A program made the position numbers and the translations under genes. Below, piece by piece: positions 52,165 to 60,135 of a stretch of DNA of 64,000 nt. The stretch spans positions 248,001 through 312,000 of the forward strand of contig NZ_JAIOAP010000003.1 of assembly GCF_021190915.1 (NCBI RefSeq), read 5' to 3'. This stretch comes from Cohnella silvisoli (GTDB lineage: Bacteria > Bacillota > Bacilli > Paenibacillales > Paenibacillaceae). Positions within the stretch are counted from its first letter, which is position 1; each line of letters begins with the position of its first letter. The notes below the pieces were generated by a model. That model saw only the letters and a list, made by a program, of their open reading frames with translations, did not search any database and was not told where the DNA came from.

Positions 52165-53472
52165 ATGAATCACGATGAGGGGCTTCAAACGACTTATCAA
52201 CAAAAATTGCTGTGGCAGATCGTCGAGAACAAACCTGAACTGCCGTTCATGAATATCAATGTTCATCTCCAATTCGAGGGGCTGCTCGATTATTCGTCCA
52301 TGTTGAACGCCATCGTGCAGTTGGTTAACGAAGAGGCCGCCTTAAGAACTTCATTTCATGAAAGCGACGGCGTGTTAAGACGGCGAATCCATGCTCAACC
52401 TGCGATCGAATTTGACTATGCAGATAAACGGAGCGAATCGCCTGAGCGGCAATACGATATCTTGCATTCCTACTTGGAGAGTATCTACTCCAATCCGATG
52501 CCAATGAAGTCGCCTTTGGCGATTCGCGGTTGCTTATTGCGACTAGGCGAAGAGGATTTTCGATTGATAGCGACCTTGAATCATATGGTTGCGGACGGAC
52601 ATGCCGCAGTATTGCTATTATTGCGTTTGGCAGAGATATATGGGGGAGATCGCAGTATGTCTCCACAGCCCCAAAATTTCGAAAGCTACTTGGAAGATCA
52701 GAACCGATTTCTGTCCGGCTCGCACGAACGGAGACAGATGGAATTTTGGCGACAATATTTGGACGGGTTCGATCCATCGGATTCTTACTCCTTGCCATCG
52801 GCGCCCGAGAAATTGGTTCTTTACCGATCGCAGCTTCCGCCGGATACAATGCGGAAATTAGCCGGAGCTGGCGAGGGGACGCTGGGCCATGCCCAAATCG
52901 TTCTGAAAGCCGCTTACTTGGCATTGCTAGCAAAGGCTTTCGAATTAAAAGATATCGGAATGTTCTCGATTCTTGCCAACCGTTCAAGAGATTACCGTAC
53001 TACGATTGGATACTTGGCCAACATCGTCATTTATCGAACCTCGATAAGCGATGAGCTTGCTCTTCAAGACTTAATAGCTCTTGCCAAATCAACGCTGCAC
53101 CAGGTTTCCCGAAACGCGAAACTTCCTTACTCGAAAATATGGCGCGAGATCTTCGACGAGGACGCGAACCGCATTCCCCGTTTTTATTTTAACCTGATCC
53201 CCGTGCCGGACAAGTCGCAAAATTTTGGCCTTGCAGCCGCCCAACCCGTGCCCGGATTGAATGATTGGATCTATTGGAACGGCCTTGAGCATCATACGCT
53301 TGGATTAACCGTGTATACGGCCATGCCGCATTTTGCCGGAATCGAGTGGAGATACGACGGCCGCATCTTTAACGCGAAAGACGTTCAGAGATGGTCCGAT
53401 TTCTATTTGAAAATCGTCGATGATCTCCTTGATTCGAAGAACGTCAAACTTTGCGAAATCGATTTTGCCTAG
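52165..53472 (+). CDS. Stand-alone condensation-domain (HxxxD acyltransferase-like) protein
   Basis: 435 residues from the ATG at 52165 (GGAGGG 8 bases upstream). The chloramphenicol acetyltransferase-like double fold of NRPS condensation domains is suggested by YQQKLLWQIVENKPELPF near the start, LRTSFHESDGVLRRRIH, the active-site segment LIATLNHMVADGHAAVLLLL, and TIGYLANIVIYRTSI plus LPYSKIWREIF later. The consensus HHxxxDG is NHMVADG, so the first His is Asn but the catalytic second His is kept. No adenylation or carrier domain adjoins. It may acylate or amidate the product of the divergent operon, or be an unrelated acyltransferase. Confidence 0.85.
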   Translation: MNHDEGLQTTYQQKLLWQIVENKPELPFMNINVHLQFEGLLDYSSMLNAIVQLVNEEAALRTSFHESDGVLRRRIHAQPAIEFDYADKRSESPERQYDILHSYLESIYSNPMPMKSPLAIRGCLLRLGEEDFRLIATLNHMVADGHAAVLLLLRLAEIYGGDRSMSPQPQNFESYLEDQNRFLSGSHERRQMEFWRQYLDGFDPSDSYSLPSAPEKLVLYRSQLPPDTMRKLAGAGEGTLGHAQIVLKAAYLALLAKAFELKDIGMFSILANRSRDYRTTIGYLANIVIYRTSISDELALQDLIALAKSTLHQVSRNAKLPYSKIWREIFDEDANRIPRFYFNLIPVPDKSQNFGLAAAQPVPGLNDWIYWNGLEHHTLGLTVYTAMPHFAGIEWRYDGRIFNAKDVQRWSDFYLKIVDDLLDSKNVKLCEIDFA

Positions 53473-53675
53473 AATCCCGACGTTCGATTAACCCTCAACT
53501 ACTAGAATATCATTTAATGGTAAAATACCGGTAAAATTTCGACATCATTTTGCATTTTTTTTGGATCTAGGGCTTCTATTTTCTTGATCTCTCTGCATGC
53601 TTTCGGCTGTCATAGAACGGAATAATCAATCACGCTCTTTTCCGAGGCGTACCCTTATAAAGGGTGCCTTGTTTG

Positions 53676-53710
53676 ACGCGAATGAACTATTTGTTCATTT
53701 GCGTTTTTTT
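53676..53710 (+). terminator. Terminator in the region after the condensation-domain gene
   Basis: ACGCGAATGAAC pairs with GTTCATTTGCGT (one mismatch) around 5 bases, followed by seven T. A second hairpin with ACCCTT / AAGGGT arms lies just upstream at 53646-53670. The preceding 53473-53640 holds nothing else I can name. Confidence 0.8.
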
Positions 53711-53749
53711 GTGCCCAAAAATCAATTGCGAAGGGGTATCAAGGAAATA

Positions 53750-54437
53750 GCGAATATTTTGACTACGGTATTGCCGGGGCTGGAACACGTACTACAGGAT
53801 GAAATTCGGGTTAAAATAGCTGACGCAAACTGATACATCGATTTCGGGTCGGTCACCATAAGCTTCATCTAGACGATATCGAAAATGAAATTTCCAAACT
53901 GGACTCGTCTTGGGGATGCCTTAGGCGCTCCGGATTCATCAGCTATAAAGTCAACACCAGCCGAGTGGGGAAGCATACATATTCTCGTTTTGATGCGGCA
54001 GAAGCGGCAGCACGGGGGATTGCGAAGCGTGATTCCCGTTATCGGATCAGCACAGCTGGAATGCATGATATAGAGTTTCGGCTTGATATTCAGCTGTGGA
54101 AGCTTCCATGGAAAATATCGGACTCCATGATCATGTAAAGATCCAGCATTGGGATGCCCGCCATCTGCCTATCGATTCCGGCTATGTGGATAAAATGGTT
54201 AACAACTTGCCCTTTGGTCGGCAAATCGCTGCAGACGAAAATATTGCCGGGCTGTATTACGATGTTTTTAAGGAAATGAAACGGGTGTTGAAAAAGAACG
54301 GGTGCATTTATTGTTTAACGGATGCGGATGCAGCGTTGCAAACAGCCGCGGAGCGGGTTCAGTTCAGCTTCTCGAAGGAGATGACTCTCAGCTTAAAAGG
54401 GCTTCATCCGACCCTGTTCTCGCTCAAAAAGCAATAA
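53750..54437 (+). pseudogene. Decayed THUMP-type RNA methyltransferase gene
   Basis: Three pieces of one gene lie in different frames. Piece 1 (about 53750-53833) reads ILTTVLPGLEHVLQDEI, the usual N-terminus of THUMP methyltransferases. Piece 2 (about 53874-54138) reads IENEISKLDSSWGCLRRSGF and later RYRISTAGMHDIEFRLDIQL, the THUMP core, and ends in a stop. Piece 3 (about 54096-54437) reads DARHLPIDSGYVDKMVNNLP followed by FG, the catalytic NLPFG motif. The SAM-binding motif between pieces 2 and 3 is missing, so a deletion accompanies the frameshifts. It was probably a tRNA guanine-N2 methyltransferase paralog. Confidence 0.7.
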
Positions 54438-54604
54438 ACAACCGGACATGAAGAAGGCTGCTTTTTCCGTTGGATGGCAAATGCAGCCGAGCCGCAAACA
54501 ACTATTAGGGTCTGGGGATTTTCTGACTAAGGTCGGTGGAAAAGTCTGGACCCGAGTAAGTTCTTGGAAAAATCCCCTCGCTGTACAATGAAGACGTCAA
54601 AGAT
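54438..54604. other. Gene-free flank between methyltransferase remnant and tnpB element
   Basis: Contains no intact gene. A short frame near 54559-54603 (GKIPSLYNEDVKDE) runs up to the element boundary and could be coding sequence cut by the insertion, but it is too short to identify. Together with the 54605-54783 right end this explains the gap before tnpB. Confidence 0.35.
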
Positions 54605-54783
54605 GAACCTCCCCTACTTACGCTTCGCTAAGAAGTAGGGGTTTCTTACCAGCCATACCGGTACTTTCTGCAAGCAAATAGGTTGGCTACTTGCTTTCGC
54701 TGCTGGCAGCGGAAATCTAACGGTAGGGTTCAGTAAGCAACACTTTTGCAAGTGGGTGGGAACTCACCATCTACTACTTCTCG
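54605..54783 (-). ncRNA. Candidate omega-RNA (TnpB guide RNA) at the element's right end
   Basis: In studied IS200/IS605 elements the 3' end of tnpB and the following right end make the omega-RNA, whose guide lies just outside the element. The 178 bases after the tnpB stop are gene-free and can form stems, ending in the 9-bp hairpin at 54611-54641. The guide would then begin below about 54605. Boundaries are inferred. Confidence 0.5.
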
Positions 54784-55953
54784 CTAAGCGATCCGTAGAT
54801 ACTTTATCGTTTGCGTTTCGCCCAAATATCGGATATCTCCATGCAGGTGCTTGGACAATATGCCTTTGCTGCCGTGAATATCCCGGTGTTCGCTATAGCC
54901 GCACGAACATTTGTAATTTCTTGTAGAAGTCTTTTTTCTTCTACCGCAACAAGGACATTGTTGACTGGTATAGCTCTCATCTATCGTTCTCACGCTTGTT
55001 CCCTGTTCTTCAAGCTTGTATGCCAGCTGCTTCTGAATTTTGCCAAAACTCCAATTGGATAGCTTTTGCGTGACGGTCTTTCTTTTCTTCTTTTTCGTGT
55101 TGCGCTGTACGCCTTCCACTTCGCCGACAACCACTTCTTTTACCTCATTTTCCTTACACCACTCTGCGAATTGCTTTGTTGTTTTGTGGATGACATCATT
55201 CAACTGGCGCTCGCTTTTACTGAGCATGTACATTTTGGCTCTTTTATACTTTTTCCACTGCCGACTGCCTTTTTTGCATTTGCTCATCAGCTTCTGAAGC
55301 TCGGCCAGCTTCTTGTTTCGGAGTCTGTGGATGCTTCTTGCTTTTCTTCCCGTGATTATGATCGCCTTGTTTTCGGTGGTCGTTGCTACGATCGAGTGGA
55401 TTTCACCCAGATCAACGCCTGCAACTTGGTTGCCTTGATTTACTGAAACCGATCTTCCGTCATCATAGCTCATCGAAACCATGAGTTTTCGGTCAAATAC
55501 AAGCTCAATTTCCTTAATGTCTGCTTCAGGCAAATCTGGAACGATGATTCTGATCGGCTGCAGGCGTTTGCCGTTCTGAATACCCAAACTTAAGGTTAGG
55601 GTGTTGCCCTCTAATTTGAACGATTGGTCTACCCATTTCGTGTTGAAGTGTTTTTTGTTCTTGTACGGGTATTTATTAGCCAAACCTTGGTTTTTGGCTT
55701 GTTTCGCGCTGTCTCTGGCAAACAGATATTTGTGGCACACCGCTTGAACAGATTGCGAGTGCAGAGGGAATTGGTTTTTCAATGCCGCTTGAAGATTCGT
55801 TTTTCCGATCCATTTGCCATCGTTCTGCAAAGCGTAATGCTTAGCGATGAGCAAACACTGGTTCCATATCTCTGCAGAAATCCGGTTGCACGCAAACAGC
55901 CGTTCCAGGTCGGCTTTTGAAGCTTGAAACGCTGTTTTAAGACATCGGATCAT
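54784..55953 (-). CDS. tnpB: TnpB RNA-guided endonuclease (IS605 OrfB family)
   Basis: 389 residues from the ATG at 55953 (AGGGGG upstream); the frame extends 18 codons further without a site. The N-terminal wedge/helical region begins [19 protein letters not shown]. The RuvC nuclease motifs are complete: [14 protein letters not shown] (first Asp), [13 protein letters not shown] (Glu) and [13 protein letters not shown] (last Asp), with a zinc finger [19 protein letters not shown] between them. TnpB is an RNA-guided DNA cutter and an ancestor of Cas12; it helps keep the element in place after excision. All active-site residues are present, so it may be functional. Confidence 0.95.
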   Translation of the reverse strand: MIRCLKTAFQASKADLERLFACNRISAEIWNQCLLIAKHYALQNDGKWIGKTNLQAALKNQFPLHSQSVQAVCHKYLFARDSAKQAKNQGLANKYPYKNKKHFNTKWVDQSFKLEGNTLTLSLGIQNGKRLQPIRIIVPDLPEADIKEIELVFDRKLMVSMSYDDGRSVSVNQGNQVAGVDLGEIHSIVATTTENKAIIITGRKARSIHRLRNKKLAELQKLMSKCKKGSRQWKKYKRAKMYMLSKSERQLNDVIHKTTKQFAEWCKENEVKEVVVGEVEGVQRNTKKKKRKTVTQKLSNWSFGKIQKQLAYKLEEQGTSVRTIDESYTSQQCPCCGRRKKTSTRNYKCSCGYSEHRDIHGSKGILSKHLHGDIRYLGETQTIKYLRIA

Positions 55954-56098
55954 CTTGTTTTCGCCCCCTATCCGAAACCTATTCGCTAACTTCATTATAC
56001 CAAACACTTGTTCTTATATCTAGATTTCCGAGCTCATTGTAAGATTTAAAGGTCATGACTTCGAGCACGAAGATTCTAGGCTTCGCCTAGCCGAAATT

Positions 56099-56164
56099 CA
56101 TCCCCTCCCTATAGAGGAAGAGGACTTCTTTCGGATTGCCGTTAAACGAATCCTAATCGCATAG
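56099..56164 (+). pseudogene. C-terminal tail of an unidentified gene cut by the tnpB element
   Basis: An open stretch reads HPLPIEEEDFFRIAVKRILI followed by A and a TAG at 56162-56164, directly in front of a strong terminator. It has no start of its own and begins at the element's left edge. It looks like the last ~20 codons of a gene interrupted by the element. I cannot name the gene. Confidence 0.4.
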
Positions 56165-56198
56165 GGGGGCAGTCTTCTTGAACAGGCTGCCCTCTTTT
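56163..56198 (+). terminator. Terminator upstream of the phosphodiesterase gene
   Basis: GGGGGGCAG pairs with CTGCCCTC and is followed by TTTTT. It sits immediately after the orphan coding tail. Confidence 0.75.
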
Positions 56199-56286
56199 TC
56201 AATTGGTGAAATGCTGTAAAAGTGGTATCATTTAATTCGCATCACTATGGACACCCTAAGAGCAGTACGTGCATCAGGAGGTCCAT

Positions 56287-57168
56287 ATGTGGAGGAAATT
56301 AGCCGTATCCAGAGGATATATTTACGCGATTCACGGTTTTCTGATTTGTTCTTTAACTGGGTTAATCATTTCAATATTGGAACGCGATATTAGGATAAAC
56401 AATCTGTTGCCCGAAGAGCATAAGATAGCAATCGTTGCCCACCGCGGAAGCTCCGGTTATGCGCCCGAATGCACGTTATCTGCCTATCGCTTGGGCGTTA
56501 ATATGAAAGCCGATTATATTGAAATCGATTTGCGGCAAACGCTGGACGGCGAGCTCATCGCTATGCACGACGAAACGGTTAACCGAACTACGAACGGCAG
56601 CGGTGCCGTTAAGAACATGACACTGGCTGAGATTAAGGCGCTGGACGCCGGCTCCTGGTATAACGAAACCGAATTCGTTGACGAGAAAGTACCTACTTTA
56701 CGGGAAATATTCGAGGCTTTCGGGAAAGACACACATTATATGTTGGAAACGAAGGCTCCTGAAGAAAATTCGGGGCTGGAGGAGAAAGTGTGGGCATTGG
56801 TCAAGGAATTCGAGTTGACCGATCATGTCGCGATTCAGTCGTTTAGCAAGGAAAGCTTGCTGAAATTTCGCGAGCGGAGCAACAATGTCCCGCTATTCCA
56901 ATTGTTCTGGTATGATAGGCCTGCTCAAATATCGGAAGCTTTGTTAGAGGAAATCAGCGCGTACGCGAATGGAATCGGCGCTAACTTCTTGCGGATCAAT
57001 GAAAATTACGTACGCAAAGTCAAGCAGGCCGGCTTGCTTATGTATCCTTACACGGTAAACCATAAAGCCAACATGACCAAAGCAGTGAGATGGGGAGTAG
57101 ACGGCGTTCATACCGACTACCCGGATCGTTTCAAAGAAGTCGTGGATAAAATGATTATCATTAGATAA
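56287..57168 (+). CDS. Membrane-anchored glycerophosphodiester phosphodiesterase
   Basis: 293 residues from the ATG at 56287 (GGAGGT 4 bases upstream). An N-terminal helix (IYAIHGFLICSLTGLIISIL) anchors it, with the catalytic TIM barrel outside the membrane. GDPD motifs are intact: IVAHRGSSGYAPECTLSAY (first His and Arg, then Glu), DYIEIDLRQTLDGELIAMHD (metal ligands E and D, second His) and NRTTNGSG. HYMLETKAPEENSG carries the third metal-binding Glu. The enzyme class hydrolyses glycerophosphodiesters to glycerol 3-phosphate and an alcohol, recycling phospholipid or teichoic-acid pieces. The deacetylase remnant follows 13 bases downstream. Confidence 0.93.
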   Translation: MWRKLAVSRGYIYAIHGFLICSLTGLIISILERDIRINNLLPEEHKIAIVAHRGSSGYAPECTLSAYRLGVNMKADYIEIDLRQTLDGELIAMHDETVNRTTNGSGAVKNMTLAEIKALDAGSWYNETEFVDEKVPTLREIFEAFGKDTHYMLETKAPEENSGLEEKVWALVKEFELTDHVAIQSFSKESLLKFRERSNNVPLFQLFWYDRPAQISEALLEEISAYANGIGANFLRINENYVRKVKQAGLLMYPYTVNHKANMTKAVRWGVDGVHTDYPDRFKEVVDKMIIIR

Positions 57169-57181
57169 GGAGTGAGCGCGC

Positions 57182-57832
57182 TTGTTGCCTAATGGACGCG
57201 TTGGATTTATATACGCACATCCCGATGACGAGACTTTTCTGAGCGGCTGCCTTATCCGGCAGTTGGCTGACGAAGGAGGCAAACCTGTCCTTCTCTTAGC
57301 GACAAGGGGAGATGCAGGCTTTAAGAACGGAGATTATAGCCATGTTACGCGTGAGGAATTAGGGGGCATACGCGACGAGGAAATTGCGGCAGCCTCATCA
57401 TTGCTAGGTTTGGATGCAGTTGAACAGCTTGGCTAATCCGACGGAAAACTAAAGGAAACGGATATGAATCGGCTGGCGGAACAAATCGTCCAATTCGCCA
57501 ATCGCCATTCCGTCACTTCGCTGTTTACTTTTCCGCCTGACGGAGGAAACGGGCATCCCGACCACGTGGCGATATCGCTGGCAACGACGATGGCATACAG
57601 ATCTGGACTTTGCAACACCGTAAGTAGCTTGTACTATACTTTATCACCAGCGATGGCTGCCGATGGAAGATCACCGGATTTGACCGTCGATGTCGCGAAG
57701 CATTGGACCGTTAAAGCGGCTGCCTTGCGAGCCCATGATTCGCAGAAGTACGCGATTGTACGGTACTTCGGCGAGTTGCTTGATGAGGCGCGCGAGGATC
57801 GGCGCTTTGAACATTTCGTGATCGAGAACTGA
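57182..57832 (+). pseudogene. PIG-L (LmbE-like) deacetylase gene with in-frame TAA
   Basis: TTG start with AAGGAG 9 bases upstream. The first part has the zinc-site motif FIYAHPDDETFLSG and LLATRGDAGF; the second part has FPPDGGNGHPDHVAIS, which carries the third zinc ligand. The frame is interrupted only by TAA at 57434-57436 and continues in phase as SDGKLKETDMNRLAEQIVQF to 57832. Relatives commonly read LGYPDG at this place, so the stop probably replaces a Tyr codon. Full length would be 216 residues. The family removes N-acetyl groups from sugars or glycolipids, for example in bacillithiol synthesis. It is either a recent nonsense mutation or a base-call error. Confidence 0.8.
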
Positions 57833-57848
57833 GTGGAGGAGATAGAGA

Positions 57849-58130
57849 ATGGCAACCAACAAGAAAAATCAGAGGCGGCAAAGGCAATTGCCTTCAGCGA
57901 CATCGGATTCCTCCGATAAACCCGTGACGTTAAAGGATATGTTGGGTGCGGGGACTGTCGCTAAGCTGAAGCAGCACGCCGAGGCGTTAAAGCAGGAGGA
58001 AGCGAAGCAGCAGGAGGAGAAACGGCTTAAAGAGGAAGCAGCCCGCCAAGCGCAGCAGAAGCTTAAGGAAAACGACTTCGAATATTTGCTGAACAACAGC
58101 GGGATGGATTGGAAGAAGTTCAAATCATGA
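57849..58130 (+). CDS. Small charged coiled-coil protein, YqkK-like (DUF3886)
   Basis: 93 residues. A basic N-terminus (MATNKKNQRRQRQLP), then VTLKDMLGAGTVAKLKQHAE, a strongly helical Lys/Glu/Gln-rich stretch (residues ~45-75) and the conserved ending NDFEYLLNNSGMDWKKFK. This pattern matches the small Bacillales protein family represented by YqkK of B. subtilis, function unknown. GGAG-type ribosome binding site 17 bases after the deacetylase stop, so it is probably in the same transcript. It ends 7 bases before a convergent small gene. Confidence 0.85.
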   Translation: MATNKKNQRRQRQLPSATSDSSDKPVTLKDMLGAGTVAKLKQHAEALKQEEAKQQEEKRLKEEAARQAQQKLKENDFEYLLNNSGMDWKKFKS

Positions 58131-58137
58131 ATCGCCT

Positions 58138-58326
58138 TCAGGGAGCTCTCAAGCCATCCTTTGGTTCGAAGTTCATGCAGGGTTTACCGGAGGAAGATAG
58201 AACGGTTAAGCTAGGCATACTATGCGATTTGAAGCCGAACGCTTTGCACCCTTTAGGAAATTTCGGATCCCAGGTTACATAGAAATAGCGGCATTTCATG
58301 CAATCGACTCTCTGAGCTTCGGACAT
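58138..58326 (-). CDS. Small conserved cysteine-motif protein
   Basis: 62 residues with four cysteines in two pairs: VDCMKCRYFYVTWDPKFPKG then CKAFGFKS and GKPCMNFEP. CMKCRYFYVTWD....GCKAFGFKS is a pattern I have seen in short conserved Bacillota proteins, suggesting a zinc or other metal site. The function is unknown; similar entries are sometimes mislabelled as uracil-DNA glycosylase. It converges on the YqkK-like gene with only 7 bases between the stops. Confidence 0.75.
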   Translation of the reverse strand: MSEAQRVDCMKCRYFYVTWDPKFPKGCKAFGFKSHSMPSLTVLSSSGKPCMNFEPKDGLRAP

Positions 58327-58456
58327 TGCGACCCCTCTTATTCATAGGATAGAATCATTATACCTTAAGGTTTATCCTTTTGCTGTCGCGGGTATTATAA
58401 CTTAAGTTCATCTTTAATTATTATTCGCGAAGCAGCATAAAAAGGAGGACGAAAAT

Positions 58457-58708
58457 ATGCATTTACTTTGGGTGTTAATAATCGGCGGCGTGATTGGTTG
58501 GTTAGGCGGTTTAATCGTTGGGAGAGACGTCCCCGGCGGAATCATCGGCAATATCGTAGCAGGACTTGTCGGCGCCTGGCTCGGAGGTTTGCTGCTAGGC
58601 AGCTTTGGACCAATCGTAGCCGACTTCGCCATCGTTCCGGCTATACTGGGAGCAATCGTAGTCGTTCTTATTCTAAGAGCGATCCTCAGAGGCACTCGCA
58701 GAGCATAA
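58457..58708 (+). CDS. GlsB/YeaQ/YmgE family stress-associated membrane protein
   Basis: 83 residues with three hydrophobic helices rich in Gly, Ile and Val. The family pattern is clear: LLWVLIIGGVIGWLGGLIVG, IIGNIVAGLVGAWLGGLLLG and PAILGAIVVVLILRAI. AAAGGAGG precedes the ATG. Older annotation calls the family transglycosylase-associated, but it is a small membrane protein whose expression is often stress-induced; the molecular role is unknown. The gene stands alone; 58327-58456 and 58709-58912 hold no genes. Confidence 0.92.
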   Translation: MHLLWVLIIGGVIGWLGGLIVGRDVPGGIIGNIVAGLVGAWLGGLLLGSFGPIVADFAIVPAILGAIVVVLILRAILRGTRRA

Positions 58709-58912
58709 GATTCCTCGACCGCGAGAAGAGGGTTTGACGATTAGCCGAAACGATTAAGAACAAATATGACTTACCGAAAGCTGCGACGATATTGTCGCGG
58801 CTTATTCTGTTTTTCCTGTTAAGAGTTTCAATGAACGGAAGGATGGGTATATAAACCTGAGTATTTCATTGAATCTAAATTATGCAGAAATTTACCATAA
58901 AGGAGTCGTGGC

Positions 58913-60097
58913 ATGGATTATCCCGTCAACATTCTTATCGTCGACGATCATCCGGAGAATCTGGTAGCCATCGAGGCGGTGCTGACCGGAGAACCTTACC
59001 GCTTAGTAAGAGCGTATTCCGGTATGGAAGCATTGCGGTGTCTTCTAGAGGATGAATTTGCCGTTATCGTCATGGATGTACACATGCCGGATATGGACGG
59101 ATTCGAGACGGCAAGCATTATTAGAACCCGTGAGAAGACGAAGGTTGTGCCGATCATGTTCTTGTCGGCAACGAATAACAAGATGGAGCATTTCTTTACG
59201 GGTTATTCGGTCGGCGCGATCGATTATATGACCAAACCGTTTATTCCCCATATTTTCAAGTCGAAGATCGAAGGTTATGTCGGCATGTACGAAGCTAACC
59301 ACGCGATGCAGGTTCAAAGCGAACTCCTTCAGAAACAAGCCAAACAATTGGAGAAAACGAATCAAGCTCTTATCCAAGCCAAAAACACGGCCGAAATTGC
59401 TTCAAGGGTGAAATCGGAATTTCTGGCTATGATGAGTCATGAAATCAGAACCCCGTTAAACGGCATTATCGGGATGTCGGATTTGCTTCTTGCCTCCGAT
59501 TTGCCCGAGGAATATTCCGAGATGGCCAAGATCATTCATAAGAGCGGGAACGCGCTGCTTTCCGTAATCAATCATATTCTGGACTTCTCCAAGATCGAGT
59601 CGGGGAAGATGGACTTGGAAGACGAGCCGTTTCTCTTGCAATATTGCCTGGAAGAAACGGTCGATTTATTCGCGGTTGAAACGCGGGAACGTAAATTGGA
59701 AATGATCGTGACCTTGGATCCTGCCCTGCCCGTTTACATTAGGGGAGATATGAATCGCCTGCGGCAGGTGCTGATTAATTTAGTTGGCAATGCCTTGAAG
59801 TTCACGCAAGCGGGCGGTGTCTACATCCATGTAAACATGCTAGATGAGAACGAGGATAGGCTAACGATCGAATTCGTGATCAAGGACACGGGGATCGGAA
59901 TCGCGCCCAACAAAATGGATCAATTGTTCCAGCCTTTCGCCCAATTGGATGCCTCCACCAACCGTAAATACGGCGGTACGGGACTGGGATTATCGATATG
60001 CAAATCATTGGTGGAATTAATGGGCGGAGCCATTCGGGCAGAACCGTCTGACGAGGCTGGCGCTCAGTTTATTTTTACGATTCAAGCTGGCAAATAA
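58913..60097 (+). CDS. Response regulator-histidine kinase (REC-HisKA-HATPase)
   Basis: 394 residues, no membrane segment. An N-terminal receiver domain ([18 protein letters not shown], phospho-acceptor Asp55 in [14 protein letters not shown], Lys in [11 protein letters not shown]) joins through a coiled coil (residues ~125-165) to a HisKA domain with His176 in [16 protein letters not shown]. The ATPase domain has [20 protein letters not shown] (N box), [14 protein letters not shown] (G1) and [20 protein letters not shown] (G2). The order REC first and kinase second suggests that phosphorylation of the receiver controls the kinase. It is 38 bases upstream of the poly-HAMP kinase gene, so the two probably form one phosphorelay. 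Confidence 0.93.
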   Translation: MDYPVNILIVDDHPENLVAIEAVLTGEPYRLVRAYSGMEALRCLLEDEFAVIVMDVHMPDMDGFETASIIRTREKTKVVPIMFLSATNNKMEHFFTGYSVGAIDYMTKPFIPHIFKSKIEGYVGMYEANHAMQVQSELLQKQAKQLEKTNQALIQAKNTAEIASRVKSEFLAMMSHEIRTPLNGIIGMSDLLLASDLPEEYSEMAKIIHKSGNALLSVINHILDFSKIESGKMDLEDEPFLLQYCLEETVDLFAVETRERKLEMIVTLDPALPVYIRGDMNRLRQVLINLVGNALKFTQAGGVYIHVNMLDENEDRLTIEFVIKDTGIGIAPNKMDQLFQPFAQLDASTNRKYGGTGLGLSICKSLVELMGGAIRAEPSDEAGAQFIFTIQAGK

Positions 60098-60135
60098 GCA
60101 AAAGTAAATAAATCTCAAGACGGAAGGTTGAGACT

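Larger units (their letters stand above)
54605..56100 (-). mobile_element. IS200/IS605-type element with tnpB only (ends approximate)
   Basis: A tnpB gene flanked by subterminal hairpins, without tnpA. Right-end hairpin CCCCTACTT / AAGTAGGGG at 54611-54641; left-end hairpin CTAGGC-TTC-GCCTAG at 56076-56090. Elements of this kind have no terminal inverted repeats or target duplications, so ends are estimated from the hairpins. Lacking tnpA it would need a Y1 transposase in trans to move. Confidence 0.75.

Noticed and set aside
23829..57436. Stop-codon recoding to explain in-frame TAG and TAA
   Set aside because: Different stop codons are involved and many intact genes end in TAA and TAG; point mutations or base errors are simpler.
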